From positions 186,001-250,000 of the forward strand of contig JAJAGP010000348.1 in the NCBI GenBank assembly GCA_025084515.1: a stretch of DNA of 64,000 nt, written 5' to 3'. This document shows positions 1 to 12,381 of the stretch, piece by piece. The notes under the pieces were generated by a model that saw nothing but the letters and a program-made list of their open reading frames with translations, had not been told where the DNA came from and searched no databases. Every line of letters begins with the position of its first letter. Position 1 is the first letter of the stretch. A program made the position numbers and the translations under genes. Source of the stretch: Ancistrus triradiatus. Taxonomy: Eukaryota > Chordata > Actinopteri > Siluriformes > Loricariidae.

Positions 1-345
1 AAATTATTCTAAGAGACTTTGCTTCTTTTGGGCTTGTTTCCATAGACCTGGTTGCTTGTTTCTCTTGCAGGATCTGGCAACCCTGGAATTAAATGAAGCA
101 CTTGCAAAATGGCTACCCTGAAATGCAGTATTAATGAAATATTAACGATATTTGATGATGTGGTTAAATGTAATGCATAACTAGAGATTACAGGCTTTAT
201 ATTCATCTGGCTTTATCCATGGTCTTACTCTGATTTCAGATAGAATAAGCTGTTTACATCTCATCCTGCATAATCAGATAAGTGCAGGAATCAGATAATC
301 AGATTTATTGTTCATGCAAATGAGCTCGAACTTCTTCTGTGATGA
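1..345. mobile_element. MITE with AATCAGAT subterminal repeats (family M), truncated by window
   Basis: The end of this stretch carries iterated AATCAGATAA motifs, and its interior (CATAGACCTGGTTGCTTGTT, CTCTTGCAGGATC) matches, in the opposite orientation, the middle of the copy at 27466-28090. It is therefore one copy of a dispersed non-autonomous DNA transposon. No coding capacity is seen and the left end is cut by the window. Confidence 0.6.
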
Positions 346-467
346 GAGATCAAATCTGTTGAGCCCTAAGGGTCGGGAGGGTGCACAGACCCATGGATTG
401 GGACCTCTGGGAAGGGTGGGAAGGGGACGGACTAGACAGTAACAAGAAGAATAATAATAAAGATTAA

Positions 468-1773
468 GGGTGTACTCGCACTAAGCCCGGACCATGCTGG
501 AGGGCGTTTTGCCCTCCTCCCACCTTCCCCGCTGGCTCCTGCTCACACTGGGCTCACCGAAACGTGGTCCGCCATGATTTCGCCAACACAACATGCGCTC
601 GCACAGCACAGCACGCTTCATGGTTCTACACATGTGATCCAGTAATCATATACTGTTGTGCCTTTCTTTGGCTTCGTTTTGCGCTCGCTGACACAGCCCT
701 AATACGCCTAATAATAAGCGCATTGATTATGCAGCTCACTGGACTTAGTTCTTGTACTTACTACGTGGCTTTTTTGTTTCACTTTGTGCGCGCTGACACA
801 CAGCCCTATAACTAATGTATTGATTATGTGACGCACTGACTTTTGGCTTTTGGCACGTAAGAAGATTTTTACGGAGGCAGCTGCCGGCATTTTCCGCACT
901 GGAGCTTGATTCGCGAACACACTACACGTGCCATGTGCAGCACTGATGGTTCTGCACTGGTGGGGGATTTGAGGGGGCTAGTGCCCCTGTCACAACATGC
1001 TTGGACCCCCCTACGCCCCCCCCCCCCCTAAATTAGGCGTGAATCTCTTCGCCAACAAAGCGGCACACTAATGTGAACTAGAAAGTAATTGACCACTTTC
1101 CCTAGACTGGCGCTCCCCCAATTGAAATGGTCTACATTTACATCATTTAGCAGACGCCCTTATCCAAGTTATACAATCTTACAATCCAAGCAACTGTGGG
1201 TTAAGGGTCTTGCTCAAGGACCCAACAGTGTCAGCTTGGCAGAGGTGGGATTTGAATCCTTGACCTAGTCCAGTACCTTACCCACTAGGCTACCACAGCC
1301 CCACAGTCTAGAACCGCCACTGGTGTGCAGCGCACTGCATTTCGGCTTCTCGTGCTGCATTTATAAGATGAGCACACAGCACAGTCACTGACACACAGCC
1401 CTAATACGCTTTATAATAAGATGCATTGTGTTTCGGCTTCTCACGCTGCACAGTGGACTTAATGTTTGTACTTACTATTAGACTTTTTTGGTTTCACATT
1501 GTTCGTGCTGACACAGCCCTAATGCACCTTGATTTTCGGCTTTTCGTGCTGCACGTGAGAAGATTTTTACAGAGGCATCTGACGCCGTTTTCCGACTTTT
1601 AGCTTGATTCAGGATCACACTACATGTGCACAAATCTAGAAAGTCCTCCGAATCGTGAATGCTGAATCGCGCCATGACACAATTTGGAGCGATCACACTA
1701 GTCAAGCGAACCGCACTTTGGGTGTCAAACGTGTTTGAGTGTGGTACGAATGGCCTAGTGTGAGAACGCCCCA
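468..1773. mobile_element. TIR-bearing non-autonomous DNA transposon with internal duplication
   Basis: The left end GGGTGTACTCGCACTAAGCC and the reverse complement of the right end GGGCGTTCTCACACTAGGCC agree at most of 20 positions, forming a terminal inverted repeat. Inside, a block around 640-960 (CTGACACAGCCCTAATACGC..., GTAAGAAGATTTTTACGGAGGC, AGCTTGATTC) recurs imperfectly at about 1325-1640. A SINE at 1133-1303 splits the two. No transposase frame is visible. The family name is not known to me. Confidence 0.55.
1133..1303 (-). mobile_element. tRNA-derived SINE, family A
   Basis: Carries the family's 3' tail (ATTTAGCAGACGCCCTTATC), body (GTGGGTTAAGGGTCTTGCTC) and tRNA-like head (GGGATTTGAATCC, CACTAGGCTACCACAG) read on the plus strand, so the element itself is in minus orientation. 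It sits inside the element at 468-1773 and is therefore younger than it. Confidence 0.75.
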
Positions 1774-1839
1774 AGTTAAATGCTTGTTACTGAGCAGACA
1801 AGTCTGGAGGAACAATAAAGAACTACTCAGTCACTCAGT

Positions 1840-2115
1840 CACTGGACAGGGTCATGGGAGAGCCGGTGCCAAGCAGGAACAACCCTAGACAGGGCGCCAA
1901 TCCATCGCGGGGCACGCACATTCACACCCCCACACCCACTTTAGCTTCATCAATTAACCTAAAGCATGTATTTGGACTGTGGGAGGAAACCAGAGCACCT
2001 GGAGTAAACCCACAGAGACATTGGGTGAACATGCAGACTCCACACAGAAAGGACCCAGACCACTCCACCTGGGATAGAACCCAGGACCTTCTTCCCACCA
2101 AGCTATTAAATAAAT
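1840..2115 (-). mobile_element. tRNA-derived SINE, family B
   Basis: Reads in reverse the widespread fish retroposon with CAGTCCAAATACATG, GGGTTTACTCCAGGTGCTCT and ATGTTCACCC blocks. The chance open frame across it is not a gene. Confidence 0.7.
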
Positions 2116-2579
2116 ACACTGTGGAACTGACTGTCTGATTTTTATAGCGAATGAAACAAATCAAAAGTTGCTAATTCATGAAGCTAGGTTTCTTTGACTT
2201 AGTTTGCTAGGCCACGTATAAAAGTGTTGGCTGTCAATAGAGGAAGACTGCTGAAGGTAAACACTGCACTGGAAAAGCCCACCCAGTATGCTCACAAAAA
2301 CAATGGAGGACAGAAGGACGAACAGAACAACTGCTGGATTCCCTACTGTGTTTGACCAAATGCTATGTTCAGTGTAGATTCTGTGACTCATGAGGATTTA
2401 GCCCTAAAGTCGCATGGCTGCTACACAACAATGCATATTATCCTGTAGACTTATCTTTGGATTTCCTAGAATTGGTATATAAAGCAGGACAACAGAATGA
2501 TTTCTTTATTACTGGTTTGATTACGTAGAACCCTAGACACGAGACGTTTTCACAACAAACAGTTCTAGGGATTAATTTG

Positions 2580-3050
2580 GGAGGAACTACCCCCACAGAG
2601 CTCGCCCAAGAGAACTAATATTGTTCCAGGGCCTTTTTTGGTTTGCATTCACACTGCCAGTAGGAACGCTGTGTGACGCTGAAGTGAAGGAAGCCATGAA
2701 AATTTCGCTTTGGCGACTCAAAATCTCCTACTTCACCGTTGGTCCATTGTCTGTGTTTTTTCCATTTTTTAGCGTGAAGATTAGTCGACTCAACAAGGCA
2801 CTGGGGTCTAGACCAATCATTATACACTTATGTCACTACATCTAGACCAACCACCGCACACTTTCATCACTCAGGGTTCCTATACACTGAGAAAAGACCC
2901 TATCTTGAAGTAGGAGCTAAAAGGTCCCTATAGTAGGCGTTCTAAAAACTACAATCTTCCCCAGTTCCTGTGGTGCAAACATGTGAGAAAGGGGCCACAA
3001 TTTTAAGAACTATGGCAGTTAGTACCTTCCAGTTCCAAGTGTACACCAGC
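2580..3050. repeat. possible degenerate MITE
   Basis: The stretch opens with GGAACTACCCCCACAGAGCTC and ends with GTACCTTCCAGTTCCAAG, and its composition resembles GGAACT-type fish MITEs I know of. The inverted ends are weak, so this is a tentative call. 2120-2580 shows nothing recognisable. Confidence 0.3.
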
Positions 3051-3074
3051 AATGATTTATTGTGGTCCATTAAC

Positions 3075-3440
3075 ACTAACACGATGGACAAGAGGACAAG
3101 AGGCTTCATTTCTTAAGAAGATTGGGGTAAAGTACAACCCGCGCAACAGCTTCTCATTAACTTCTACAGATGCACCACTGAGTCCATAATCACACACGGG
3201 TACTCGAGCGGAACGTCAGAGAACAGGACGACTCCCCAACGTATAATCAAAACAGCTGAAAGAATCACCAGATCAACGCTGGATATAATCTACAGAACCC
3301 ACAGCACTTGCTTTCTAAGGGCTCAATTCACAACAGCTGCAGCATCTCTACCCTCCTGAAACACTACAGAACCCTCTATGCCTGCAGACTGAAGAACAGT
3401 TTCCCACTCAGAGCCATCAAATAAGCTGCCTCAGTGTACA
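3075..3440 (+). mobile_element. non-LTR retrotransposon, reverse transcriptase C-terminal fragment
   Basis: Conceptual translation of the plus strand gives phrases such as LINFYRCTTESIITHGYSSG, RIIKTAERITRSTLDIIY and RTHSTCFLRAQFTTAA, the typical end of vertebrate LINE reverse transcriptases, where a finger-like region precedes the C terminus. Stops and frameshifts break it. Only the 3' end of the element is present, the usual 5' truncation. Confidence 0.6.
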
Positions 3441-3498
3441 ATACTCTTACATTTCATATTCACACTGCACATATTGCTATTTATACTTTCTATATTTT

Positions 3499-3830
3499 CA
3501 GAAAAGAGAAAATATCCAGTGAAAGTTCTCTTGGTGAAAATGCCTTGTTCATATTAGTAACTCAAGTAACCACTCATTACAACCAAGGTATGTAGAAGAG
3601 CATCTCCGAAAGTACATCACACATCAAACCTTGAATTAGATGGGCTATAACAGCAGAAGACTACACCGAGTGCCACTTCTGCCAGTTAAGAATAGGCAAC
3701 TGAGGCTAGATTTCAGAGTCACACCAATATTTGACAATAGAAAATTGGAAAAAACGTTGCCTGATCTTCTGAGTCTCAATTCTGTTGTGACATTCGGATG
3801 GTAGGGTCCTGAACACAGCTTTGTGTTCAA
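3499..3830 (+). mobile_element. Tc1/mariner fragment (family with AGGAACACC ends)
   Basis: Degenerate copy of the N-terminal half of a Tc1-like transposase: the sequence around CATTACAACCAAGGTATGTAG, AGAGCATCTCCGAAAGTAC and TTCGGATGGTAGGGTC follows the common fish family whose short derivative is at 61831-62085. No inverted termini remain. Confidence 0.6.
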
Positions 3831-4232
3831 GAATGGTGTCCGCTGATAGTGCATGACCCATACAGAAGTCTAATATCATTTCACCATGCAGGCTCAAATC
3901 AGTGAGGCCACTATTGGCTCAACTGAGCCAACAAATGAAATCCCAAAGAGAACTAGAGAGTCAGAAGGTACCCTCTCGACCTACCCATTAGAACTTCAAG
4001 AAGGCCGAATTCTCTAAACTGCTATTATTTGGCGCATATGCCAAACAACAAAAAAAAGAAGCATTCATTCATAGTCAATGAATATCAGCCATCACTCTCA
4101 TCTTGCTACCTAAATAAACAAAAGCACGACCATGTCACCACCCATTATTACCAAAAACAAAACAAACCAACTCTAAACATGCAGAATAACCAAAGGTTTG
4201 TTGGTAATAACTGGCCTAAAGTCATTTGTGTG

Positions 4233-4233
<1 letters not shown>

Positions 4234-4283
<50 letters not shown>
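4234..4283. repeat. (AC)n microsatellite
   Basis: About 25 uninterrupted AC units. The neighbouring open frames that read as poly(His-Thr) are artefacts of this repeat. Confidence 0.95.
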
Positions 4284-4290
<7 letters not shown>

Positions 4291-5089
4291 CCACATCAGA
4301 GACGATCCTCAGACAAGTCTTTGTGGTAGTCTAGCCATAACAATGGGCTTCTCTGCTCAGTGTCTCACCAAACCCATGCTGGTAGCTTGCTCAGTTAGAC
4401 AGTCAAGGACCCCAAAGCTAGCGAGTCTGGTCTCGTCCTGTCTGGTGGTATGTATATACAGTCTGCCTAAGAAGTGACTCTGTGCTGTGAAATGAGGTTT
4501 TTACATGACACCAAATTGTCATTTTAGTACAAAAGTGCTAAATCACTGTTGCTTCTGGAGTTTATTCTCACCAGCTATGTAGCAACACAAGGCAATGTGA
4601 CAACAGTTCATTTCTTAAACCTCTTATTTCTTAAACATCATCAACAGGCACCTAATCAAATGATGAAGATTACCCAGCTAACAGCAAATGCATTCCTGCT
4701 GGCCCGGAGCAAAATAATAATCTCACAAACTGGGTTTCACAAAGACCTTTTACCATTCTGCACAGTGCAAACAAAAGCACATAGCCCAAAATCAAAGCAT
4801 TACATGACTAAATAATCAACTATAGGAAAATGATCTAAATATTCTGCTTCTTTAAGCAAGTATATAGTCCAAACAAGTCATATAGGTTGAATACTCGGTC
4901 AAATCTCTCCAAACTATTACACACAACGAAGGTATATATAATTTTATATATAAATTTCTCCCCTTTTCACTCCATTTGGGATGTTCAACTCTCCCATCTT
5001 TTGACATGTCCTGCCGAGATGTTTCCAGTTTGACCTCGTCTCTATCAGCCAGGCTGGAGGCACCACTGAGACTGGACTAACACAGTCCA

Positions 5090-5395
5090 GTCCTCTAATA
5101 AGTTAACCATGCATTTTCTATAGCTGCTGCTAGACTGTGAAATGCATTACCTTATGGAGTCAGATAAGAGACAGCTACTGCTGACTTTAAATCTTACTTT
5201 ATTTTCCTTTGGCATATGATTGAGCTTAAATTTGTATGATTTGTATTTTTGTCTGGGTAGATCGTGTTTATGTTGTTCTGTTATCCTGTTGATGTTCTTT
5301 GGAATCTAACAGCTGTATAGCACTTTGGTAGGCTTAGGCTTTAAAATAAATGATCTACAAAGGAAAAAAATTGCCTGACGAAGTAAAATGGATGT
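5090..5395 (+). mobile_element. LINE 3' end remnant
   Basis: The block ending GTATAGCACTTTGGTAGGCT and TTTAAAATAAATGATCTAC resembles the 3' untranslated tail of a fish LINE, and the upstream GCTGCTAGACTGTGAAATGC matches the last codons of its ORF. No intact reading frame. 4290-5090 and 5400-6490 show no recognisable feature. Confidence 0.45.
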
Positions 5396-6497
5396 TCCTG
5401 AGTAAGAGCAGTGTTACAGCAGCACTAATAGTACCCAGAATAATATAGAAAAAGTATGTCAGAGCACTGACTGTACCTGAACACTCTCATCAAACTGACT
5501 TGTAATAGTCGCGGTTCTATGGCCTAATCCTAACTGAACATAACCATTTAAATCATTCTTCAGGTATTAACAACTTCATTACGTTTCACTTTATGGAATG
5601 TGAGGTAATAAAAAGTGACAATTCAAGACGATCAGGATTAACTGCGGAGCTAGGCAAGGAACAGATCATGATGGGGTTGATGTGTACTTTCAGCTGTAGG
5701 GCACATTACTGCCTGAAAAACTTTAAATGCCTTAGAAATGATTAAAAACTAAGATAATCCATTCATCTTATGGCACAGACTCTATAGATAAGGCAATCAT
5801 TGAGAAATCGCACACCGCATAGTGAAACCTAAAACCAGTTTCTTAATGGCATTCGGACAGGCCTATGCCTGCACAGAAAGAAGTTAATGATAAACTAAAA
5901 ATCACACCAACAAATGTCCCAGCAGTGAAATCTATGCAAGTGGAGTGCTCGTATGCTCTACAATACAGTTACTTTGCTGTTTATTAACCAACACTGCAAT
6001 GACCATTTCAGAAAGTACTACGTGACTTTGAACTTACAGGTAGCGTTTTCTGAAGAAAACTTTCAAAATGCATTAAGTGAGTAGAGTGAAAGGTTAGTGT
6101 ATTTCCACTGGGACTGAATTAACTAAAGCACTCACAGGAACTAAATTACAAATGCCTCTAAATGAGTTGAGGACTGAAATAAGCAAACTGTTCCTTTGAT
6201 GGCAAGTTTTCAACTGGTCTAGTAAGGTCTAATCCTAAGGTATAATTTAATGGCGATGATAAACATGGAACAGCTGCACAAACTTCACGCTGGAAGTCCT
6301 GCTCAAATAGTAAATAGCACTCTCTGCACTGGATGCAAGTTAAGTCAGATGTCTGGTTTTGAGGACATAATCATTCTTAATTCCACGCAAGCATTTCTAC
6401 CTCTGCATTTATTGAGCAGGGATGAAAGTATGAGACCACCCTAGAGTGGAAAGCCAGTAGACAGGCATAAGAACTTAAGGTCAAGATGAGTAAATAC

Positions 6498-6873
6498 TAG
6501 TGCTGTCAGACGATTAAAATATTTCACTGCATTAAGTGTTCAGTTTTATAGGTTTAATATTGCTTTTATTTGACAAAAGAAAGATTTTCATAAAAAAAAA
6601 AAAACAAAAAAAAAAAAAAATGAACAGTACACCATCATACGAGTTGAAAATGAGCTTCATCAGAAGGCATTTATTACTTTTAAATAATTCGTTAATGTTA
6701 TTTTCATCATGTTTTATATTGCTTATTGCAGCACAGCAACGTCTCTGATTTTTGCTAAAAAGTCAAAGACCATTTTTTTCTAACAAAAACAAGACAATGC
6801 CTAAATTAAAATAAATAAAAAAAATAAAAAAACAACAAAAAACGAAATGAACAATAAAATACCACCAACAATA

Positions 6874-6904
<31 letters not shown>

Positions 6905-7190
6905 TGCATGCATGTAGATGTTTCATTTCATCTAAGTGCGATTAATGACAAACAGTTCAAGAGAAATGTTTTTAAGAAAGCATTTATATATTACAACCTT
7001 TACATTTCATATTTTATCAACTGAATCTACTGTAGATTTAGTTGACTATAATATTATAATTAAATTAAACTAAAACTAGACTAAAACAAAATTCAGATGA
7101 CTAAATTATGACTAAAACTAAATTACATTTTAGTCAAAAGACCACGACTAAAACTAAATCAAAATTTGCTGTCAAAATTAACACTGGCTG
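6498..7190. repeat. AT-rich cluster of DNA-transposon remnants
   Basis: GTGCTGTCAGACGATTAAAA near 6502 and CGATTAATGAC near 6939 recall the ends of a fish element with CGATTAATCG ends, and GACTAAAACTAAATC repeats at 7060-7185 recall another. The two appear intermixed and both are badly decayed. Simple A-rich and CAT-rich tracts lie between. Confidence 0.35.
6875..6903. repeat. (CAT)n microsatellite
   Basis: Ten CAT units within the AT-rich remnant cluster. Confidence 0.9.
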
Positions 7191-8189
7191 TTAACTTGCC
7201 TGTCGCGGGATTAACTGTAATCATGGGATAGTCACACAGTAATGAGCAAAGTGTACAAAGAAGTGTACAAAGAAGTCAACACAGTTCTGTTCCTTATGGG
7301 ATTTTAGTGCTCAAGATAGTGTGCAAGATGCAGGAAATGGTGAATAGGGGACCATTTCACAGTCCATAACTATCTACCCTTCAGTGTCAAGCTTTTGTTT
7401 GGTTGTTTGTGTTTATTGCCATTCCAGCTCACTAACAGCCCATGTACATGGCATTGCACAGGTTTAAAACAAAAATGATGGATCAGCGGAAAGGATGAAT
7501 TGTGCTATAGTTGATCTTTGACTTTTAGGTAGTCCAAAAAGTTCAGGACATTCAGTGTCAAGCAGTGAAAAAGCTGTTGTTAAAAAAAATTAAAATATTA
7601 TTACAAGTTAAGTTACTGTATTACAACTTTATTAACATTGACACCCCTATGAAAATCAAGTTGTCCGTTGTTAGTGTAATTAGTAAAAGTTAAGTGATTA
7701 GCACAGTGTATACATCAGTTTGTGATTCCCTAAACCTCAGACATTTTATGGGAAATGTCATCTGTAATTAAATTATATATTACTGTGTGAAGGTTGCAAC
7801 TGTGAATGACTCCTGGTAATGCTGGAGGAGGGCCAAGTAACAAACTCTCTCCACATACAGAATCTGCTATTAATCAGATCTTACATTAGAGACACAGAGC
7901 TGTGCTAAAGTCTTAGGCCACCATTAGATTTATCAGGACACAACCAGAAAATACAGGAAATTTCTACACAGTATTTAAAAAACAACAACACAGAATCCAA
8001 GCCGGCAGTATGAGATCACCTGGACGGAGAAAGAAATAAAAGACAGCCTAAATCTAAAGAAGCACTCTGAGGCGTGCTGAAAGAAGCCGGTTATGAAATT
8101 CCAGACGATTACTTCAGAAAACGTCAGGACAGTCTTACAATAGAGTTCAAGTTGATTTGGTTTATTTAATGTCATTTCCAGTATCAATG

Positions 8190-8820
8190 AGTGGGCTTAT
8201 GTGCAATTACTAACTTGATCATAGTCAGTTTTCTGCAATTATCGGATTATTCAAGTGATCATGTATACACCATACTCTGATCTAGAAATAAGATTAAGAA
8301 ATCTGATAAAAATAATTATATTTACCTCAGTAATCAGATTTCTCAAAGCACGTATATCCATAGTCTGATTTCAATTAGTTTTGAGTCTGCACATGCACAC
8401 AAAGGTAACTAGTGCAACACGGCTGCCAGCTCCGTTTATCCTTAGAAACTTCGCAACCTTTGAGATAACTTCCCAAATGCCAACTGGATCGTGTGATCTG
8501 GCAACCTCAGAATTAGTCACAGCACCCACTAATGACCACCAGACTGAAACGCAGCATATGTTCGAGAAAACCATCAAACTTCAATATGAGAATAATTAAC
8601 TTTTTTATTTACCTTCTGTCCTTCTGAGAGATTATTGGCTGGTTGCAAAGTAGAACCCCGATTACTACGTGAATCCTATAAACCCTTAGCTTTCCCATTT
8701 TCGGATTACCCAAGTGCATGTAAACTCATTGATCTGATTACTGACAAAATCTGATTTTCTGCAGTTATCAGATTTTTAAGTGCATGTAAACACACTCGAT
8801 GGCCATGTACAACAGAAACT
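8190..8820. mobile_element. family M MITE
   Basis: Contains repeated TTATCGGATTATTCAAGTG, TCTGATTTTCTGCAGTTATC and AGTGCATGTAAACACACTCG motifs at both ends, with a middle (GGCAACCTCAGAATTAGTCA) related to the copy at 1-345. It lies within the Tc1-like element at 7890-9197. Confidence 0.65.
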
Positions 8821-8865
8821 AGTCATACTTACTCAGATCTGGCCAATTTAGTGTAATCAATTAAT

Positions 8866-8985
8866 GCACACATTTGGACTGAGAGGGGAAAGCAGAGCAC
8901 CCAGAGCAAACCCACACAGTTGGAGTCTGAGGTGGGGATCTAATAAAGAAACACTGGAGCTGTGAGGAAGTCGTTGTGCTGCCCA
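8866..8985 (-). mobile_element. tRNA-derived SINE, family B, fragment
   Basis: Contains CACACATTTGGACTGAGAGG, GCACCCAGAGCAAACCCAC and a GGAGCTGTGAGG...GTGCTGCCCAC end, matching the head half of family B in minus orientation. Confidence 0.6.
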
Positions 8986-10506
8986 CAAAGTTCAAGATAT
9001 GATTAGGTCACACAAAATACTGACTTTTGCCTATAGAAGCCATTTGGTTCTGAAAATTGTGTTTGTTTGTTTATTTTGTGCACACATTTCCCACATTTTT
9101 TTGTAGTTTTAGAGACTTAGAAACGATTATATATGGTCATAACACTGCTAAAACAACACTTAAATGGTGGTCTAAGACTTTTGCACTGTACTGTATAACG
9201 CATCTACCAGCATGAACATATTCTGTGGTCCTGTAGCTGTACGGCATTTCCTCCTTTACTATAGCACGTCAACATAATTCCTCAGTCAAAACAGGCTAAA
9301 ATTACACTGTCTGCATGTCTGTGTAATACATTTTTCTGATACTTTGAGGCACACACACCTGCTGCTTCATATTTGCACGTTCACCCCGTGAGAGTCCCTC
9401 CCTGAGGACACTTACCATTTCCTGTGCAATACAAACATCTAAGACGCAGACAAGAGACACAAAGACGCATCCCCCGCCAACCCACACTACACTTTTGGAA
9501 GCCAGATGCTCTCCAGCCAGCGTTCATTTGGAACCAGGGTCAAGGTCAACAGAGGAGGAGGAATGAGAACACCAAGACCTTTTGTAACTGATTTTACTCA
9601 GGCAATGTTCAACTCAACAAAATAAAAAAAAACAGCAGTGGTTTTCACATTGTGTGTGTGCATTAAAACAGTACGTACACTAGTAGGAGTAACTTTAGAC
9701 TATGAAAAGGATTGAGGAATTCACAGATAGCTTTAGGACAACACAAGAAAGCATAGCTGGTGTATCAGCTGTTCTAAACAAAACATGCTCAATCACCAAG
9801 CATCCAAGAAAAAAAAGGTAAGGCTATAGACCATTTCAAATGCATATTCACATTCATGATCACAGAATGTAACAACACTATTGCTAGGATGTATCATTTT
9901 CAGTAAACAGTTTGAAACGATAGCAAATAACCACAATTTACATGGCCATTTAATTAGACTGGAGGCTTGACAATGACATTATGTAAAAATTTAAATTTCG
10001 ACAGTGTTGTTTAGCTCTCAGATGCTCCCTCAGTCCATGTACAAATTAACCTTAAGAAATGAAGGTGTATCATTATACCAAAACTCAAAACACAGTGATG
10101 GACTCTGGTTACTATGGTAAAGCAACCTTAATGAATAATGTAAGCAGCTCCAGGATCTGTAGCACATATTTCATCTTGGTTAACACAATGCATATGAAAC
10201 CTTACATAATTAAACACCTCTAAATTTGGTTATTGCTATTACTGCTCACATGAAACTTAATGTCTAAGCAGGAATATAGAACCTTGTTCCTGTACCACAA
10301 ATAGAACCATATGTGCATGCCATGAATGAATAAGTGTCAAAATCATACACTGCCAATATCAGTTAATGACCACCAGATGGATAAATAACTGAATTACAAA
10401 CACCATTGTGTCTTAAACACCCCGTCTTCACAAATCAATGATACACATTTGGGTAAGTCACTTCAGGTAAACGTCTAAAGTATTTATGTTTTCTAATTAC
10501 TTCAAT

Positions 10507-10615
10507 TGGGTTACAAGTATCCCACCTTTGCCAAGCTGCCACAGCTGAGTTATTGAGAAAGGCCCTTAACCCACAATTGCTTGGATTGTAAGGCTGCATC
10601 AAATGTAAGTCATGT
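10507..10615 (+). mobile_element. tRNA-derived SINE, family A, degenerate
   Basis: ATCCCACCTTTGCCAAGCTGC followed by AGGCCCTTAACCCACAATTG and CTTGGATTGTAAGG is family A in plus orientation; head and tail are eroded. Confidence 0.5.
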
Positions 10616-10846
10616 AATTTAAATGCAGGTATGGAATCAGGTGACATTTTTCCATTTTCACCAATTAACTACAATGGTATTTGTAATTAAAAATGAGAAC
10701 TTCCCGTGTTACCAATAGGGCCAATAATTCTAGAGCAGACTGTATAAAAAAAGGGTTTCCTCAATCAATTTCACCACTCGGAAGATGGAAAACGCCTGGA
10801 GACACCACAATGTTAAAGCAATAAAATAAATTACAAGTAATAAAAA

Positions 10847-10882
10847 ATACAATACAATACAATACAATACAATACAATACAA
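10847..10882. repeat. (AATAC)n microsatellite
   Basis: Seven pentanucleotide units in a row. Confidence 0.9.
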
Positions 10883-11983
10883 GTCAACATACAAAATAAT
10901 GTTGTTTCAAATGATTCATTACAAAATTTACATTGTAATTTATTTAAAGAAGTCTAGTAAGTGGTATCAGTAGAGTGGCATGTGTTAGCATCCATGAGAA
11001 ACCACATAAAAATGGTTAAAAAAATAAATAAATAACTAAAATGGTACACATGTTAAGACCTGTGCTCAGCTGTGAGCTCTGATTATTAATAGAGAATATC
11101 CAAGATGGTATTTGATAGCATATTAAAATCTAATCCATAGCTGTGACCCAAACAGAGTACATACAGATTTATTCCTTACTTTCCAGATCATATAGACGAC
11201 ACAAAGACAGCTTGATAAGTTTCCGGTTTTAAATGCTTTAACAAAGGCTTTGAAGGGCTTGCAAGGCATGTTAATTGATCTGAACTTGAGCATTTGGAGC
11301 AGTACTGGACAAACTGGCCTCCCAAGCCCTTTGAACAGGATAAGTGTGCATTAATTGGAATGACCTTATCTGTTGGCGCTAAATAAAGCTACAAAAGTTA
11401 AATAAATACAGACGGCCATTGAACAGCTGCTGCGGCTAAAACAAGGCTGGAAGGGCTGTGGTAAACCTACAAGTGTTTGTACCAATACTTTACAACACAA
11501 AATGGCTAAAGGGCAGGCAGATAATAATACAGGAACTTACATTCTCTGTCTTTGTACGACTGGTCTACTGTAACATGACGAGGATGTACAGAACAGCAAT
11601 TATCCCCTCTAATATTACATGCAGCTACATTCTTTCATTCTTTGTAATGTCTTCATGCAGAAGTTAAGTCTACAGTTTCCATCTAGCCATTCTGTTCAGC
11701 AGTTAGATGACACTGCCTGACCTTCATACATTTACTTTTCTGCAAACTATTTTGTGCCATAATAGCATAATGCACATATATTACAGTACCTGATAGCAAA
11801 GTAGGAGCATTGCTGAATCTCAAGAAACACAATGGTTAGTGATTTGGCTACTCGTGACTCTTTTTTTCCAGACAAACAACCAGCGAGGGTGTCAGCGGGA
11901 GCCTACTGAATTCAAAGCGATGTTCTTCCAGTGCACCTCTTATAAGCACTGAGATTATGATGAGCAGTTCTTGGCCACCTGGA

Positions 11984-12173
11984 TTACATTACATTACATT
12001 TAGCAGATGCCCTTATCCAGAGCGTCTGACAATTGATAATCTTACAATCCAAGCAATTGTGGGTTAAGGGACCTCAAGGACCCAACAGTAGCAGCTTGGC
12101 AGAAGAGGGATTTGAACCCTGGACCTTCTGGTCCATAGTCCAGTACCTTACCCGCTAGGCTACCACAGTCCCC
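11984..12173 (-). mobile_element. tRNA-derived SINE, family A
   Basis: Nearly full-length: tail ACATTACATTTAGCAGATGC, body TTGTGGGTTAAGGGACCTCA, head GGATTTGAACCCTGGACC with CGCTAGGCTACCACAG, in minus orientation. Confidence 0.75.
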
Positions 12174-12381
12174 TGTACATGCACTGTGCGTAGATCGTGG
12201 GACAGTCATAGGACAGTTAGTTTCTATTTGTAGGTCAGAGAGCTGATAGTGGGGGAGAAACAAGTGGAGTAAGAAAAAGTTAATCTTTGCAACGCAGCAT
12301 ACCAGAGTTAACTGTGCTTGTTTCTTACAATCTCTAACAGTTTCTGCAGGCTTCGCAGTTCCCTACACTCTTGTGAAATAC

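Larger units (their letters stand above)
7890..9197 (+). mobile_element. Tc1-like element (AAGTCTTAGGCCACC ends), split by other repeats
   Basis: The left part (GTGCTAAAGTCTTAGGCCAC, then AAAATACAGGAAATTTCTAC) and the right end (GTCTAAGACTTTTGCACTGT at about 9170-9193) are the two termini of one family, also seen at 54711-55092. The interior has been replaced or invaded by family M MITE sequence (8190-8820) and a family B SINE fragment (8866-8985). No transposase frame survives. Confidence 0.6.

Noticed and set aside
4029..4477. Open frames rich in His-Thr
   Set aside because: Produced by translation of the (AC)n microsatellite at 4234-4283.
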